This document shows, one piece after another, positions 22,946-33,300 of a DNA stretch of 64,000 bases. The position numbers were made by a program, and so were the translations under genes. The DNA comes from Debaryomyces hansenii CBS767 (taxonomy: Eukaryota > Ascomycota > Pichiomycetes > Serinales > Debaryomycetaceae). The notes below the pieces were generated by a model that made no database searches, was not told the DNA's origin, and saw only the letters and a program-made list of their open reading frames with translations. The DNA lies in the NCBI RefSeq assembly GCF_000006445.2, contig NC_006048.2, positions 620,001-684,000 of the forward strand, read 5' to 3'. Positions within the stretch are counted from its first letter, which is position 1; every line of letters starts with the position of its first letter.

Positions 22946-25900
22946 TTAGATGTTGTTAATCATAATACCTGGTTCACCAGGAACAGCACTGTCAATGATC
23001 TTACCAGTGATAGTGATTTCTACTTCTTCGCCAGTCATGACATTGGTACCCTTCTTAGCACCACTGTCAAAGGAGATTATTTCGACATCTTGAATATCCA
23101 CCGAAACAGAGGATTTCTTGACGTTAGCCAAGACAGACTTGATGACGTCGGTTTCATTAAAAGTCAATTCTCTGTTGAAGACGGTTTGAGGATCTTCGTT
23201 GGCTAATCTTTGTTTTAATAAAGAAATGAAAGGCATGGCACGCTTCATGTCTTTACCAACCTTTTCCCTTATGATCTTGTTGTCGTCCAAGGATTGGGAT
23301 TCAAATAATTGTCTGACAATTTCGATGTAATTGTCTTGCCATTCTGGGAAAGATGTAGCAACAAATAATCTTAATTTTGCAGGCTTTGAAGGATCAACTT
23401 CAGATGGCTTACCCTTCTTCTTCTTCAAGACGTTACCCTCGGCTTCACGAATAGATCTAGATAAGTCTCTAACATACTCTAAAGCATCTGAAATTGATTT
23501 TTCCACGGGCTTGGTAGCACTTGGGAATTTAGTAGATTGGATAGATCCACTGTTGCCCAAGACATCACGATAAATATACTCACTGAAATGTGGAGCAACT
23601 GGAGCTAATAATAAGGCCTGAGTCTCAATGTATCTGATCACAAGATCCTTGTGCATACCTATATTTGAAGTTACAGAGTCTCTGTAGTAATCTCTAGCAG
23701 TTTGATAATCGAACAAACCGTATTTCAATCCAGCCTTGAAATTGGTGATTTCGAATTGAGCATATGTTTTACCAATTAAATCATTCATTTCATTTTCGAA
23801 TGCAACGTCGAAGAATGAGTCAGTTGGGCCAGTTCTTAATGAGTCCTTATTTTTGATGATTTCTTCACACCATTCTTTCAATGTAGTCAAACGTAAAATA
23901 GCAGCGTTAGCATTTGATTCGTCAAAGTTTGCATCTTCAACGGTATCACCAGCATCAGCTAAAGCAATTCTAGAAGCATCAGCACCGAATTTTTCAACAA
24001 TTTGTTCCAATGTCATGAAGTTACCAGTTGATTTCGACATCTTAGCATGATTCAACATCAAGTGACCATTACTTCTAATACCCTTTGGCCATAATCTCTT
24101 AGGGAATAAGGCAACATGTGTATAGATAAAGAAAGTTAAATGGTTTGGAATTAAATCCTTACCAGAAACTCTTACATCCAATGGATAGAAATATTCGAAT
24201 TCTCTTCTCATTTCCTTTAATTGGTCAATTGGAATATTAGTATTGATGTCTTCACGACGATTAAAGATAAAATCAAAAACTTCATCGGTCATTAATTCTG
24301 GGTTAATATCAAATTTACCTGCTTTAGCACCATAATAATCAGAGTGTAAGAAACGGGCAATAGTATAATAGGCCATATAAATAGTTGAGTCTGATAACGA
24401 TTCGATCAAGTATTTTTTATCCCATGGTAATCTGGTACCTAAACCAAAGTTTCTGGTAACAGCCCAGTTCTTTAACCAATCTAAAACACCTTCAAAACCA
24501 TGTCTGGTTTCCTTTGCGAATGTTTGCATATCGGCTAAACATTCTAAAGCTTGAGATTTCCATGATTCTTCACCGTAGTCAATATACCATTGGTCTTCCA
24601 AGGAAACAATACATTCGTCACCAGATCTGGAAATAACAGAACCTTCAGGTTCATTATACACAAAGGCATCATTAGATGCGACCAAATCAGCTCTAACCTT
24701 TGATTTAGCATCTGAAGATGCTAAACCAACATACTTTCCAAAAATCATCGTACCATTATAAAATCCTTCTTTGTAAGCAGATTCCTTTGCTTCAGCCAAT
24801 TGAACAGCGTCTTTAGGAGATTGAATCTTCAATTCCTTAACTAAAAACTCAGCACACTTGTCACCGTATCTTTGAGTCCTGATGATTGGAATAATATCAT
24901 CACAAACCCATTCTTTTTCAATGTTGTAATATTCTGGTTTGTTAATTAAATCCTTGGTGGTGATATAGTCATCTGGAGAATCAGATGGTACACAAGTGAC
25001 GACACCTGTACCCTTTGAAGCCAAGACTGTTTCCATAGGTAAGACACGTAATTCCTTGTGTACGGCTAATGGAGCATGAATTTTAGAACCTATCAAAGCC
25101 TTACCATTGACCTGTACACTCGACTTATAGACACCTCTCTTAGGTGTCAAATTTTGGTATGACATATTCTTGAAAGCACGTTCAGTACAAATATAGTAGT
25201 TGCCATTACCGGCATCAAAGATACCATAGTCAATCTTTGGAGAAACAAAACAACAAGTTTGACCATACATGGTTTCAGGTCTTAAAGTTGCAGCTACTAA
25301 GTAAACTTTCTTACCTTCAAGTTCAAAATTATTTTCTTGGAAGAGCTTCTTAGCTTCTTCTGCAAATTCGGTAACTTCGATCTTAATACCAGTATATTCT
25401 TGTGGGTTAACACCTTCTCCTGATTGTCTATCGTGATCTAAACAAGCTTGTCCATCTTTTTCAGAGTAAATGGTGTATCTTTCACCAAACTTAATCTTAC
25501 CACAATCTCTTAACCTATTTATTTGCCATCTAACAAAGGCATCATAGTAAGGATTAGCATCGGTAGTAACAAAAGAACGTCTCCAGTCAACTCTACCACC
25601 GAAGGCAGTAACATCTTTCTGGACTAAAGGAGGGAAATATTTAAGCCAGTAATCTGGGTCAGAAAACTTTACAACTTCTTCTTTACTAATACCTAATTGC
25701 AACATGATTTCGAATTGGTATTTACCTCTACCTTGCTTTGCAGCAGCCTTGGACTTCGTAGCACTGAACTTAGTAATATCATCCCTCTTGACCTTTTCTT
25801 TAGGTTGTTCTTCAACGTCTTCAGCTGGAGCTCCCGAAAAATCTTCACCAAATTCTTCAATTTCTCTCTTGATTTTATCAGCAGAAGCTTTGATTGGCAT

Positions 25901-26221
25901 ACCAGTACAGTGGAATCCTAATGGAAACAATGCTCTCTTACCATTCATTCTTTCGAAACCAGTAGAAAACTCAACTTTCGATAAAGTGAAACTGTGACCA
26001 GCATGCAAAACACCGTTCATGTAAGGGTAAGCCATAGTGGCAAAATACTTAGGATACTTCTTCCTTAATTCTTCAGCATCATCAATCGATGGTTCTTCTT
26101 CGATAGTTGGCGCATCAACTTCAAATACCTTGTCATCAGCCCAAACCTTTTGATATTTCTTTTCTATATCAATTAAAGCATCTCTACGGGCCGTATTTTC
26201 TAACTTAATAGTAGCACTCAT
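22946..26221 (-). CDS. CDC60: Cytosolic leucyl-tRNA synthetase
   Basis: 1091 residues, matching the eukaryotic cytosolic LeuRS (Saccharomyces Cdc60 is 1090). Class I ATP-binding motifs are present: HIGH-type HAGH at 73-76 in YPYMNGVLHAGHS and KMSKS at about 725 in NHAKMSKSTGNF. The CP1 editing domain between them contains TLRPETMYGQT, the conserved threonine-rich editing strand. In CUG-Ser yeasts this enzyme partly charges the CAG-anticodon tRNA-Ser with leucine. My frame-by-frame reading found no CTG codon in the gene. A Gcn4 site lies about 123 bases upstream. Confidence 0.97.
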   Translation of the reverse strand: MSATIKLENTARRDALIDIEKKYQKVWADDKVFEVDAPTIEEEPSIDDAEELRKKYPKYFATMAYPYMNGVLHAGHSFTLSKVEFSTGFERMNGKRALFPLGFHCTGMPIKASADKIKREIEEFGEDFSGAPAEDVEEQPKEKVKRDDITKFSATKSKAAAKQGRGKYQFEIMLQLGISKEEVVKFSDPDYWLKYFPPLVQKDVTAFGGRVDWRRSFVTTDANPYYDAFVRWQINRLRDCGKIKFGERYTIYSEKDGQACLDHDRQSGEGVNPQEYTGIKIEVTEFAEEAKKLFQENNFELEGKKVYLVAATLRPETMYGQTCCFVSPKIDYGIFDAGNGNYYICTERAFKNMSYQNLTPKRGVYKSSVQVNGKALIGSKIHAPLAVHKELRVLPMETVLASKGTGVVTCVPSDSPDDYITTKDLINKPEYYNIEKEWVCDDIIPIIRTQRYGDKCAEFLVKELKIQSPKDAVQLAEAKESAYKEGFYNGTMIFGKYVGLASSDAKSKVRADLVASNDAFVYNEPEGSVISRSGDECIVSLEDQWYIDYGEESWKSQALECLADMQTFAKETRHGFEGVLDWLKNWAVTRNFGLGTRLPWDKKYLIESLSDSTIYMAYYTIARFLHSDYYGAKAGKFDINPELMTDEVFDFIFNRREDINTNIPIDQLKEMRREFEYFYPLDVRVSGKDLIPNHLTFFIYTHVALFPKRLWPKGIRSNGHLMLNHAKMSKSTGNFMTLEQIVEKFGADASRIALADAGDTVEDANFDESNANAAILRLTTLKEWCEEIIKNKDSLRTGPTDSFFDVAFENEMNDLIGKTYAQFEITNFKAGLKYGLFDYQTARDYYRDSVTSNIGMHKDLVIRYIETQALLLAPVAPHFSEYIYRDVLGNSGSIQSTKFPSATKPVEKSISDALEYVRDLSRSIREAEGNVLKKKKGKPSEVDPSKPAKLRLFVATSFPEWQDNYIEIVRQLFESQSLDDNKIIREKVGKDMKRAMPFISLLKQRLANEDPQTVFNRELTFNETDVIKSVLANVKKSSVSVDIQDVEIISFDSGAKKGTNVMTGEEVEITITGKIIDSAVPGEPGIMINNI

Positions 26222-26343
26222 GTTGTTTAAAGAGCTGTTAATGATCTAGTCGGGAACTTCGAATCTGCTGAAAAAAGTTCAAATATTCTTCAAGAGTGTA
26301 GTGCAGATAACAATTTCTTTTTTTGTCTGAAAAAAGGTCCCAG

Positions 26344-26350
26344 TGAGTCA
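26344..26350. promoter_or_regulatory. Gcn4 site upstream of CDC60
   Basis: Perfect TGAGTCA, 123 bases before the leucyl-tRNA synthetase start, in the spacer that also holds the PRP24 3' end. Confidence 0.6.
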
Positions 26351-26441
26351 GATTCTTCCTGTTCTTCTGTACAGAACATCACTTGCAACCAATACATATT
26401 TTGACATATATCTCAAGATTATCGTATATTCTTCTATATAA

Positions 26442-29264
26442 TCATTTTTTGCGTACTCTACGTTGTAATGTGGGTGGTACCATCAATTTTGGCTTTTTTG
26501 TTGGTACATTTTTTGTCCCATTCAATGTTCTAGTAAGATCACTCTTCAGTCCAACATTAAGTAATTTACCTTCAAACTCTTCAGAGGTTAAAATCAAAGA
26601 AGCCTTCCCAGCATCTGACGGTACCTCAAATTCAGCCAATGCTGCCTCTTGATTTGGAAATACTTCAACGTGGCGAACTGGACCAACTCGTTTAGTAAGA
26701 AATGCGGTCATTTGATCGCGGTTTATAGTATCACTTACATTGAATATACTAATAGTACTCAATTCTTCGAATTGATTAGATATCGCAGCAGGATCTTTTT
26801 CGGATTTATTATTATGCTTCTTTGCTTGTGATTGTGAAACCAGAATTTTTCTATCATGTAAAGTAGTTCCATTTAATTGCAAGGCATTTTTAGCAGCCAC
26901 TTCTGATTTGAATACGACAAATGCATAGCCATTATTAATGTTCCCCTGATTTTTCATTTTTTCATTCAAGGGAACCTTAACACTATCAATGGTTCCAATA
27001 GTTTGGAATAGAGATTCTAGATCAGATTCTGTAGTGGTTTTGAAATTTAGGTTTTGAATGTAAATCTCTCTCTCGGTGATTGCAGTATCTGTTTTAGTTT
27101 TTTTAGAATTTGGCTTGGACATATCTACAACAAGTCTATACCTCTTATTCGAAATTTCATCTTCGAATTCTTTACCCTGATAATTCAGTATTGCCAAATG
27201 TGCAAGTTCAGGGCTGGCATATTCAACATAGCAAAATCTGCGACTTTGATTCAGTTTAAGCGATGGAAATCTGATGCTGACCACAGTTCCAACCTGTTCA
27301 AATATATTTTTGACTCGTTCATGTGAGAAGCTTGGAGGAAAATTGCTAACCCAAAGGGTGCTCCCGAGCATTCTTATCACTGATACTTCATTCCCATCAA
27401 TGAGTTTTATATTCTTTGTCAAAGATGCGAATACCTCTTTACTATCTGTCCATTCTATAATTGCCTCCGGTGCCTTACCATCTTCCTGGAATAACTTAAT
27501 TTCCTTAGGGGTTCCACAATCATCGAAAAATTTCTTTAATTTCTCTTCCGATATATTTTGGGGTAAATTGGATATCTTAACTGAGTACTCCTCCCTATTT
27601 CTAGTTGTCTCATTCATTGAATCACGCCTTTGTCGCTTGTTTGATCTATCTTGTTCCCCTTCATCGTCGTCAATATTTCTCTTGATCTTATCAGTCGATT
27701 CACTTTCAAAAGCCTCTTGTATGTGCATACGCTTCAAGCTCATTTCTCGAATTACTTTGTCGACCTTAATTAATGCCCTTTCGTATGAGTGGATGTTACC
27801 TTGGATTTGTTCAAAGCTTAACCATTCTTGCATAATTCTCTCCGGCCAATCTAATGTTTTTGAATTATCTACAGCTCGTTCAAGTAGTTTTGAGATTAGC
27901 TCATAGCTAGAATGATTTCTTCTTTCAAACTCGTATGAATACAACCAGATCTCACATTGGTCACTAAAATTCTCTAATAACTTCATTAGAACCTTTCTTG
28001 CCATATCTGGATCATCGAGAGTCTCATATATGGATACCACAAGCTTCTCAACAGAATGAAATACATCATTATTGTTTTCTAATGCAATATCAACGTAATC
28101 AGCAGCATCAGTATAAAGGTCGGCTACCATATCTATATTTTCCCCACTGTGAACGAGAGAAAATTCATATGATAGGATCGCCAAAGCCAATACTTTCCAA
28201 TCATCGTAGCTATTCGAATTCATTAAATCTAATTGCAAAGCTCTCGTTTTCATATTACTGAAGAGCTCAACCCCATTCTCAAATATAGGGCAATTCCGAA
28301 TATACTCCGCATAACTGACTGCTGACCCAGGATAGGATCTAACAAACTTGAATAATACAGGCTCAAGAACTATCGACTTTACATCGATTTCTTCTTGGTA
28401 TAGTATGTATATATAAGCTAGCCAAATTGATACCCATCGTGGGTCATCAACCGACCCTTTTCTATCGGAAGTTATCGCTCTATAGAATAAAACCGACACT
28501 TCGTCTATCCCCTTTGCATATTTATTCACCAGCTCCATGTAGTCAATCCAAACTTTTACATCATTTGGATTCTTCAGAATCCCAATCTCAAATTCTTCAT
28601 AGTATCGTTGCGCTTTGAGGGTCTTTGAAAATACTTTGTTTGCAGCTAACATATGTTGTTCATACTTTTTTGAATCATACTTGGAAATAAAGCCTGATAA
28701 CTGAGAAAATGATTCTCTTATACTTTCGTGGGGATAGGAGATACGTTTCAAATGCAACTTTAATAATGTATCAAAATCGGCTTCATTTCCAGAAATATCG
28801 AGTGCATTATTAAAGAACGCAAGTACAGTCTCCCATATTTCTTTACTATTCTTGAAATCATGCACTGTATCATTCAATGCTTCCTTAAACAATTCTTTTA
28901 TGATCAGTTCGCTAATAATATTTTGAGTATCGTTATAGTTGTTTAATACAAAATCAAGGCATCTCCCCCAATACTGCGCAGTAGGATAATCATGAATCAC
29001 TATTCTATAGAATTCAAGGATACTCTTAATTCGAAGATTGTTATCTTCAATGGCTTGTAGATCTTGTAACCAATTTACAATGTCCTTTGTTGATAGTGTA
29101 AAATATTGTGCTTTATTTTGCCTAGCTTCATGTAGGTCTTGTGTCTTTCCTTTTCTGTCTACTCTCAAAATATCAATTAACTTGTCATGGTCATTAGAAG
29201 TATATGGCCATTTACTTAGCTGTTCCTTTAATTTGTGAATCTCGCCATCAATATCTTTATTCAT
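26442..29264 (-). CDS. PRP24: U6 snRNP assembly factor Prp24 with HAT domain
   Basis: 940 residues. Prp24 (SART3 in animals) anneals U4 and U6 snRNAs when spliceosomes are recycled. The N-terminal half (about 1-500) is a series of HAT half-repeats with typical aromatic and acidic positions (YWGRCLDFVL, VWIDYMELVN, EIWLYSYEFER). A basic/acidic linker at about 525-555 has a KRQRR nuclear signal. RRM-like domains follow at about 560, 635 and 733 (RNP2 VKISNL, LWVSNF, IYIQNL; RNP1 RRFCYVEY, YAFVVF), with a fourth, degenerate one near 835. The C-terminus MVPPTLQRR is the short Lsm2-8-binding type motif. Saccharomyces Prp24 is 444 residues and has lost the HAT half. Confidence 0.88.
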   Translation of the reverse strand: MNKDIDGEIHKLKEQLSKWPYTSNDHDKLIDILRVDRKGKTQDLHEARQNKAQYFTLSTKDIVNWLQDLQAIEDNNLRIKSILEFYRIVIHDYPTAQYWGRCLDFVLNNYNDTQNIISELIIKELFKEALNDTVHDFKNSKEIWETVLAFFNNALDISGNEADFDTLLKLHLKRISYPHESIRESFSQLSGFISKYDSKKYEQHMLAANKVFSKTLKAQRYYEEFEIGILKNPNDVKVWIDYMELVNKYAKGIDEVSVLFYRAITSDRKGSVDDPRWVSIWLAYIYILYQEEIDVKSIVLEPVLFKFVRSYPGSAVSYAEYIRNCPIFENGVELFSNMKTRALQLDLMNSNSYDDWKVLALAILSYEFSLVHSGENIDMVADLYTDAADYVDIALENNNDVFHSVEKLVVSIYETLDDPDMARKVLMKLLENFSDQCEIWLYSYEFERRNHSSYELISKLLERAVDNSKTLDWPERIMQEWLSFEQIQGNIHSYERALIKVDKVIREMSLKRMHIQEAFESESTDKIKRNIDDDEGEQDRSNKRQRRDSMNETTRNREEYSVKISNLPQNISEEKLKKFFDDCGTPKEIKLFQEDGKAPEAIIEWTDSKEVFASLTKNIKLIDGNEVSVIRMLGSTLWVSNFPPSFSHERVKNIFEQVGTVVSIRFPSLKLNQSRRFCYVEYASPELAHLAILNYQGKEFEDEISNKRYRLVVDMSKPNSKKTKTDTAITEREIYIQNLNFKTTTESDLESLFQTIGTIDSVKVPLNEKMKNQGNINNGYAFVVFKSEVAAKNALQLNGTTLHDRKILVSQSQAKKHNNKSEKDPAAISNQFEELSTISIFNVSDTINRDQMTAFLTKRVGPVRHVEVFPNQEAALAEFEVPSDAGKASLILTSEEFEGKLLNVGLKSDLTRTLNGTKNVPTKKPKLMVPPTLQRRVRKK

Positions 29265-29423
29265 CTTATCTTAAGGACATTACTATTCTATAAACCATTC
29301 TGCATTCCTATCTATGACTTAAGTCTTCATATCAAAATAGCGACAGGGCGCGAAACCAGATGAACATTAGAAAAAAAAATTTGTACAGATAGATAGACTG
29401 AAGACTCTATTATAGCAAGCAGT
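29265..29423. promoter_or_regulatory. Divergent promoter PRP24/TMA23
   Basis: 159 bases. Holds an A9TTT block at about 29371-29382 (RRPE-like) about 45 bases before TMA23, fitting a ribosome biogenesis gene. Confidence 0.4.
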
Positions 29424-30191
29424 ATGGATGCAAAGATTTACTTACAGTCCTATGGATGGAAAGAAGGAGAAGCATTGAAACAAGGGGGTTTGAGAAAACC
29501 AATTCTTGTCAAACATAAAAAAGACACTAAAGGTTTAGGACATGATACTAATGATGCTGAGGCATGGTGGGAAAGACTTTTCGATGGGCAGTTAAAAAAT
29601 TTAGAAGTGAAAAATGGATCAGCAGGTGCAGTTAGCTTTGAGCAAAATAATGAAGCGGTGGAGAAAGATGTTAGGAAGGCAACCTCACCGTTATATAGAA
29701 TGTTTGTTAAAGGCCAAGGTTTGGCTGGAACTGTTGGGAAGACCAAACACACACAAGTCAAGAGCACTAAATTAGACGGATCCAAGGTGTTCGAAGCGGT
29801 AACAGAGAACCTCAAGGAAGACGGTCCAATTAAAAGTAGCAAGTCCAAGAGCAACAAGAAGGATAAAGATATAAAGGAAAAGAAAGTACGCGATAAAAAA
29901 TCAAAGAAAGATAAGGAAGAGAAAAAGAATAAGAAGAAGAGTAAAAAGAATGAAAAGATAGAATTGGATAAAGTAGACTTGGAAACTAAAAAAATAACGA
30001 AGGAGAAAAAAGAAAAGAAGGAAAAGAAGGAAAAGAAGACTAAAAGGATAGAATCCGACAAGAAAGATAAAGACGAAAAAATACGGTCAAGTAGTACAAA
30101 TAAATCTGAAAAGAAACGTAAGAGGGACGATAAGATGGAAAAAGATGATTCTTCCTCTAAGAAGAAGAAAAAGTCGGTAACCACTGCTTAA
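29424..30191 (+). CDS. TMA23: G-patch nucleolar ribosome biogenesis factor Tma23
   Basis: 255 residues. Start MDAKIYLQSYGWKEGEAL and the following GGLRKPILVKHKKD, DAEAWWERLFDGQLKNL and SPLYRMFVKGQGL segments match Saccharomyces Tma23 closely. The glycine-rich N-terminus is a G-patch-like module. The C-terminal 125 residues are almost only Lys, Glu, Asp and Ser (KKEKKEKK repeats), a nucleolar-type tail. Tma23 associates with ribosomes and is needed for normal rRNA processing. The large minus-strand ORF opposite this tail is a shadow of its codon bias. Confidence 0.92.
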   Translation: MDAKIYLQSYGWKEGEALKQGGLRKPILVKHKKDTKGLGHDTNDAEAWWERLFDGQLKNLEVKNGSAGAVSFEQNNEAVEKDVRKATSPLYRMFVKGQGLAGTVGKTKHTQVKSTKLDGSKVFEAVTENLKEDGPIKSSKSKSNKKDKDIKEKKVRDKKSKKDKEEKKNKKKSKKNEKIELDKVDLETKKITKEKKEKKEKKEKKTKRIESDKKDKDEKIRSSSTNKSEKKRKRDDKMEKDDSSSKKKKKSVTTA

Positions 30192-30335
30192 TCGTTCATA
30201 TACATGTATAATAGATAATTTTAATAGACAGCATGATTTTGTGTCACTATGTACAAAATCAGATATCAACAGTCAGTAAATCGTTTATATTTTAATTCTT
30301 GCAGTATTCACTTCAATTATAAGCCATATGATAGG

Positions 30336-33300
30336 ATGTCAATGAATAATGACGTGCAATTGTCATTTCAAACCAAACACGGGATAATATTTCGTATTGG
30401 AACCTGGTTAGCAACGATTTTTGTCATTACTTTCATTACCAGGTATACCTTAAAATACTGGATACTGATTTTATTTGGGTTTCTTACTTGCATTTCTATT
30501 GCTTTTTATTTGATAATTGGGGATTCCTCTGTCAAACCTATTCCGAATTATAGTAAAAAGTCAACACGATTCAGTTTTGTTGATGAAGAAAAGTGGAGCC
30601 ATGAACTTCATAAACTTTATAAAGATACTAGGATGCTTAATGAACCAGTAATTGAGCAATCATTTCTAATATCTGAAACTCTTGAAGACTTTATTAATTT
30701 GATTATTAAGGAATTTATAGACAGCTGGTTTGTACAAATTTCGAACAGTACTGTTTTTCAAGATAGTATTAGACAGGAATTAAAGTATGTTATACGAAAC
30801 TTACACGAGAGGTTTACCCAACTTGACTTTGCTAAGCTATTAGTGTTTCGAATCTTGCCTATAATTCATGATCATTTCAACCACTTTGTCAAAATTCAGC
30901 ATGGCATTAGGCTAAACGGGAATACCTCCAAACTTCCCACGGGATCAATGGAATATGCCATCGCAGCTGCACGTCAATATGATAGAGGTAAAGTGCATCC
31001 AGGTGTTACTGTTTCAATGAATTCAAATGACGTTAATGAGAAGAAACATCTAAGGAATAAGGTCGATTCAATTCTTCCACATCTCTTATCTCCAGAAGAA
31101 AATACCAATAAGGCGGGAACTTCATTGGTGAAAGAAATTATATCGTGTACGATATTATCAAGGGTGATTCACTTATTAGGAGATGGTGATTTTTATAATC
31201 TTTTAATTGTGAACCTTATCGGTGATAATATAAAGCATAGGGAACAAGTTAAGCAATTACGGGCTGCATTAGAAGAACATACTAGACTGTTAAAACGCCA
31301 GACTTCAAAAGGTATATCAATGACTGCATCATCTGAATATCTTCAGAATTATAAAAGAATAAATAAAAATAGTACTATCCAGAAAAACATGGATAATCAT
31401 TCGTTTAATGAAGCATTGCAGTGTGTTTCTAAGGTTTCAAGTGTCGCTGAGTTAAAGCATTTACTGCTGTATACGGGTTTTCAATTATCAAGAGTCAAGG
31501 ACGAAAATCCTGGATCGTCCAAAGAAATTAATGTTTTATTGTCTAGGCTAAATTTACTTAAATCTAAAATTGATAACAAGTTAGCTCAACTATCAATTAC
31601 ATCAGAAAAGAAAATACATAAGGATGAAGATGCTGCAAACTTGACGTTATTGGATATATTGAATAACAGTGTAGGCTTAAAATTCTTCACTGAATTCATG
31701 AATGACAGAAGTAGATCACAATTGTTTCAGCTTTGGTTGGCCATAGATGAAATTAGAGCTCCTCTTGAGGATATTGATATTGAGGAAGATGGAGAAGCTC
31801 GCTTATCTCTATCTCTTGAATTCTCCAATTTAGGAGATATCGTCGAGATATACAGGGAGTTTTTTCAGAATTCAAGTCTCGAAATTGATCGGGACGTGTT
31901 TAACAGGGTCGAGAGTTTTGTTAATAATAAGGATCCTATTTACAAGTTAGAATTATACCAGAAATCCAGAAAGGCGCTCTTCAAGCTACAGAATAATATT
32001 TATGAAAGCATTAGCAACGATGATTTTCCACCTTTCAAGAAATCAGAATTGTTTTTAAAATTACTTGAGACGCATATTTTCGATTCAAAACCAGATGAAA
32101 TTAATTCACCAATGTCGTGGTCTTCGTCTGGTAAACGGAAGATTAAACAAATAAGCGACCCCTTAGAAGATTCTAGTGAAAGCGAAGCTGATGAAGTCAG
32201 TCCTGGTGTTATCAAGGCTGTAGAAGATGCGTTCACTCAGATTATGAATAGTTCTGATGATAAGAAGAGTGAAATAATATCCGATTCAAAAAACTCTAAC
32301 CTGCGTTCCTCTTCTGCGGACATTGCAGAGTCAACTTCAAATAATCCAATTCTGACAATACATTTAAAAAAAGATTTATTTGGTGAATCTTCTAATTTGT
32401 TTACAGATGATAGCGTTAACTTCTCAAATGGCAATAGAAATTCTAAACTATTTGACGATATAAGTGACCATTCTTTCTCTGACAGCGATTCGATAAACTT
32501 TGATTCGGACTCTCAAAACCAAAATATAAATTTACTGAACCCTTCACATTCAGACCTGCAAATATTTTTAGCAGCACCCGGGAACCTCCGCTTAGCAGAA
32601 GAAATATCTAAATTAAGTGAAGAAATTGATAAATTATCAGAGCAGCAGGCTGTTTTAAGCCCATTATTGAAAAAGGCAGAGCTCACAAATAACGTCGGTG
32701 AATTAAAAATTTTGAGGAAATCCAAAGTTAGTTTAGATAGAGAAATTAATGCAAAGGAATTACAGAAACAGCAGTTCATTGTTCAAGAAAACGATAACAG
32801 TTTGTATGGGAAATCTCGGGTAAGCATTCAGTCATATATTAGTAATAATGAAAATGGGAAGAATTATATCCTCTATATTGTTGAAGTACAAAAATTATCT
32901 AGTGAGAATCAAAACAATGTCACTGCTGGATGGATTGTTGCAAGAAGATTCAGTCAATTTTTCAGATTAAATGAATACTTAAAGTCTAGATATCCACTAG
33001 TAGTAAATATAAAATTTCCTAAAAGAACAGTTCTGGTTTTAAAGTTTCAACAAAAGCAAATAGTCGAACAAAGGAAAGCCTTACTTGAAGAATACTTACA
33101 GCAGCTACTAAAAATCCCTGAAGTATGTTCTAACAAAGTATTCAGATCGTTTCTATCTTCTGAGAACTTCACTCTGAGAAATAGTCAATCTATCGACGGA
33201 AATACTAACGTCAATTTGAGTAAACTAAGAAACAGTGTGGAGATAGTTGCAAATAAGCTTTATAACGGTATCTCAGGCAAAATATCACTGAACTCATTAA

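Noticed and set aside
27274..27906. 210-codon plus-strand ORF inside PRP24
   Set aside because: It is antisense to well conserved RRM and HAT coding sequence; codon shadow.
29450..30184. 244-codon minus-strand ORF opposite TMA23
   Set aside because: It mirrors the Lys/Glu-rich tail of TMA23 as a Phe/Ser/Leu-rich shadow with no own features.
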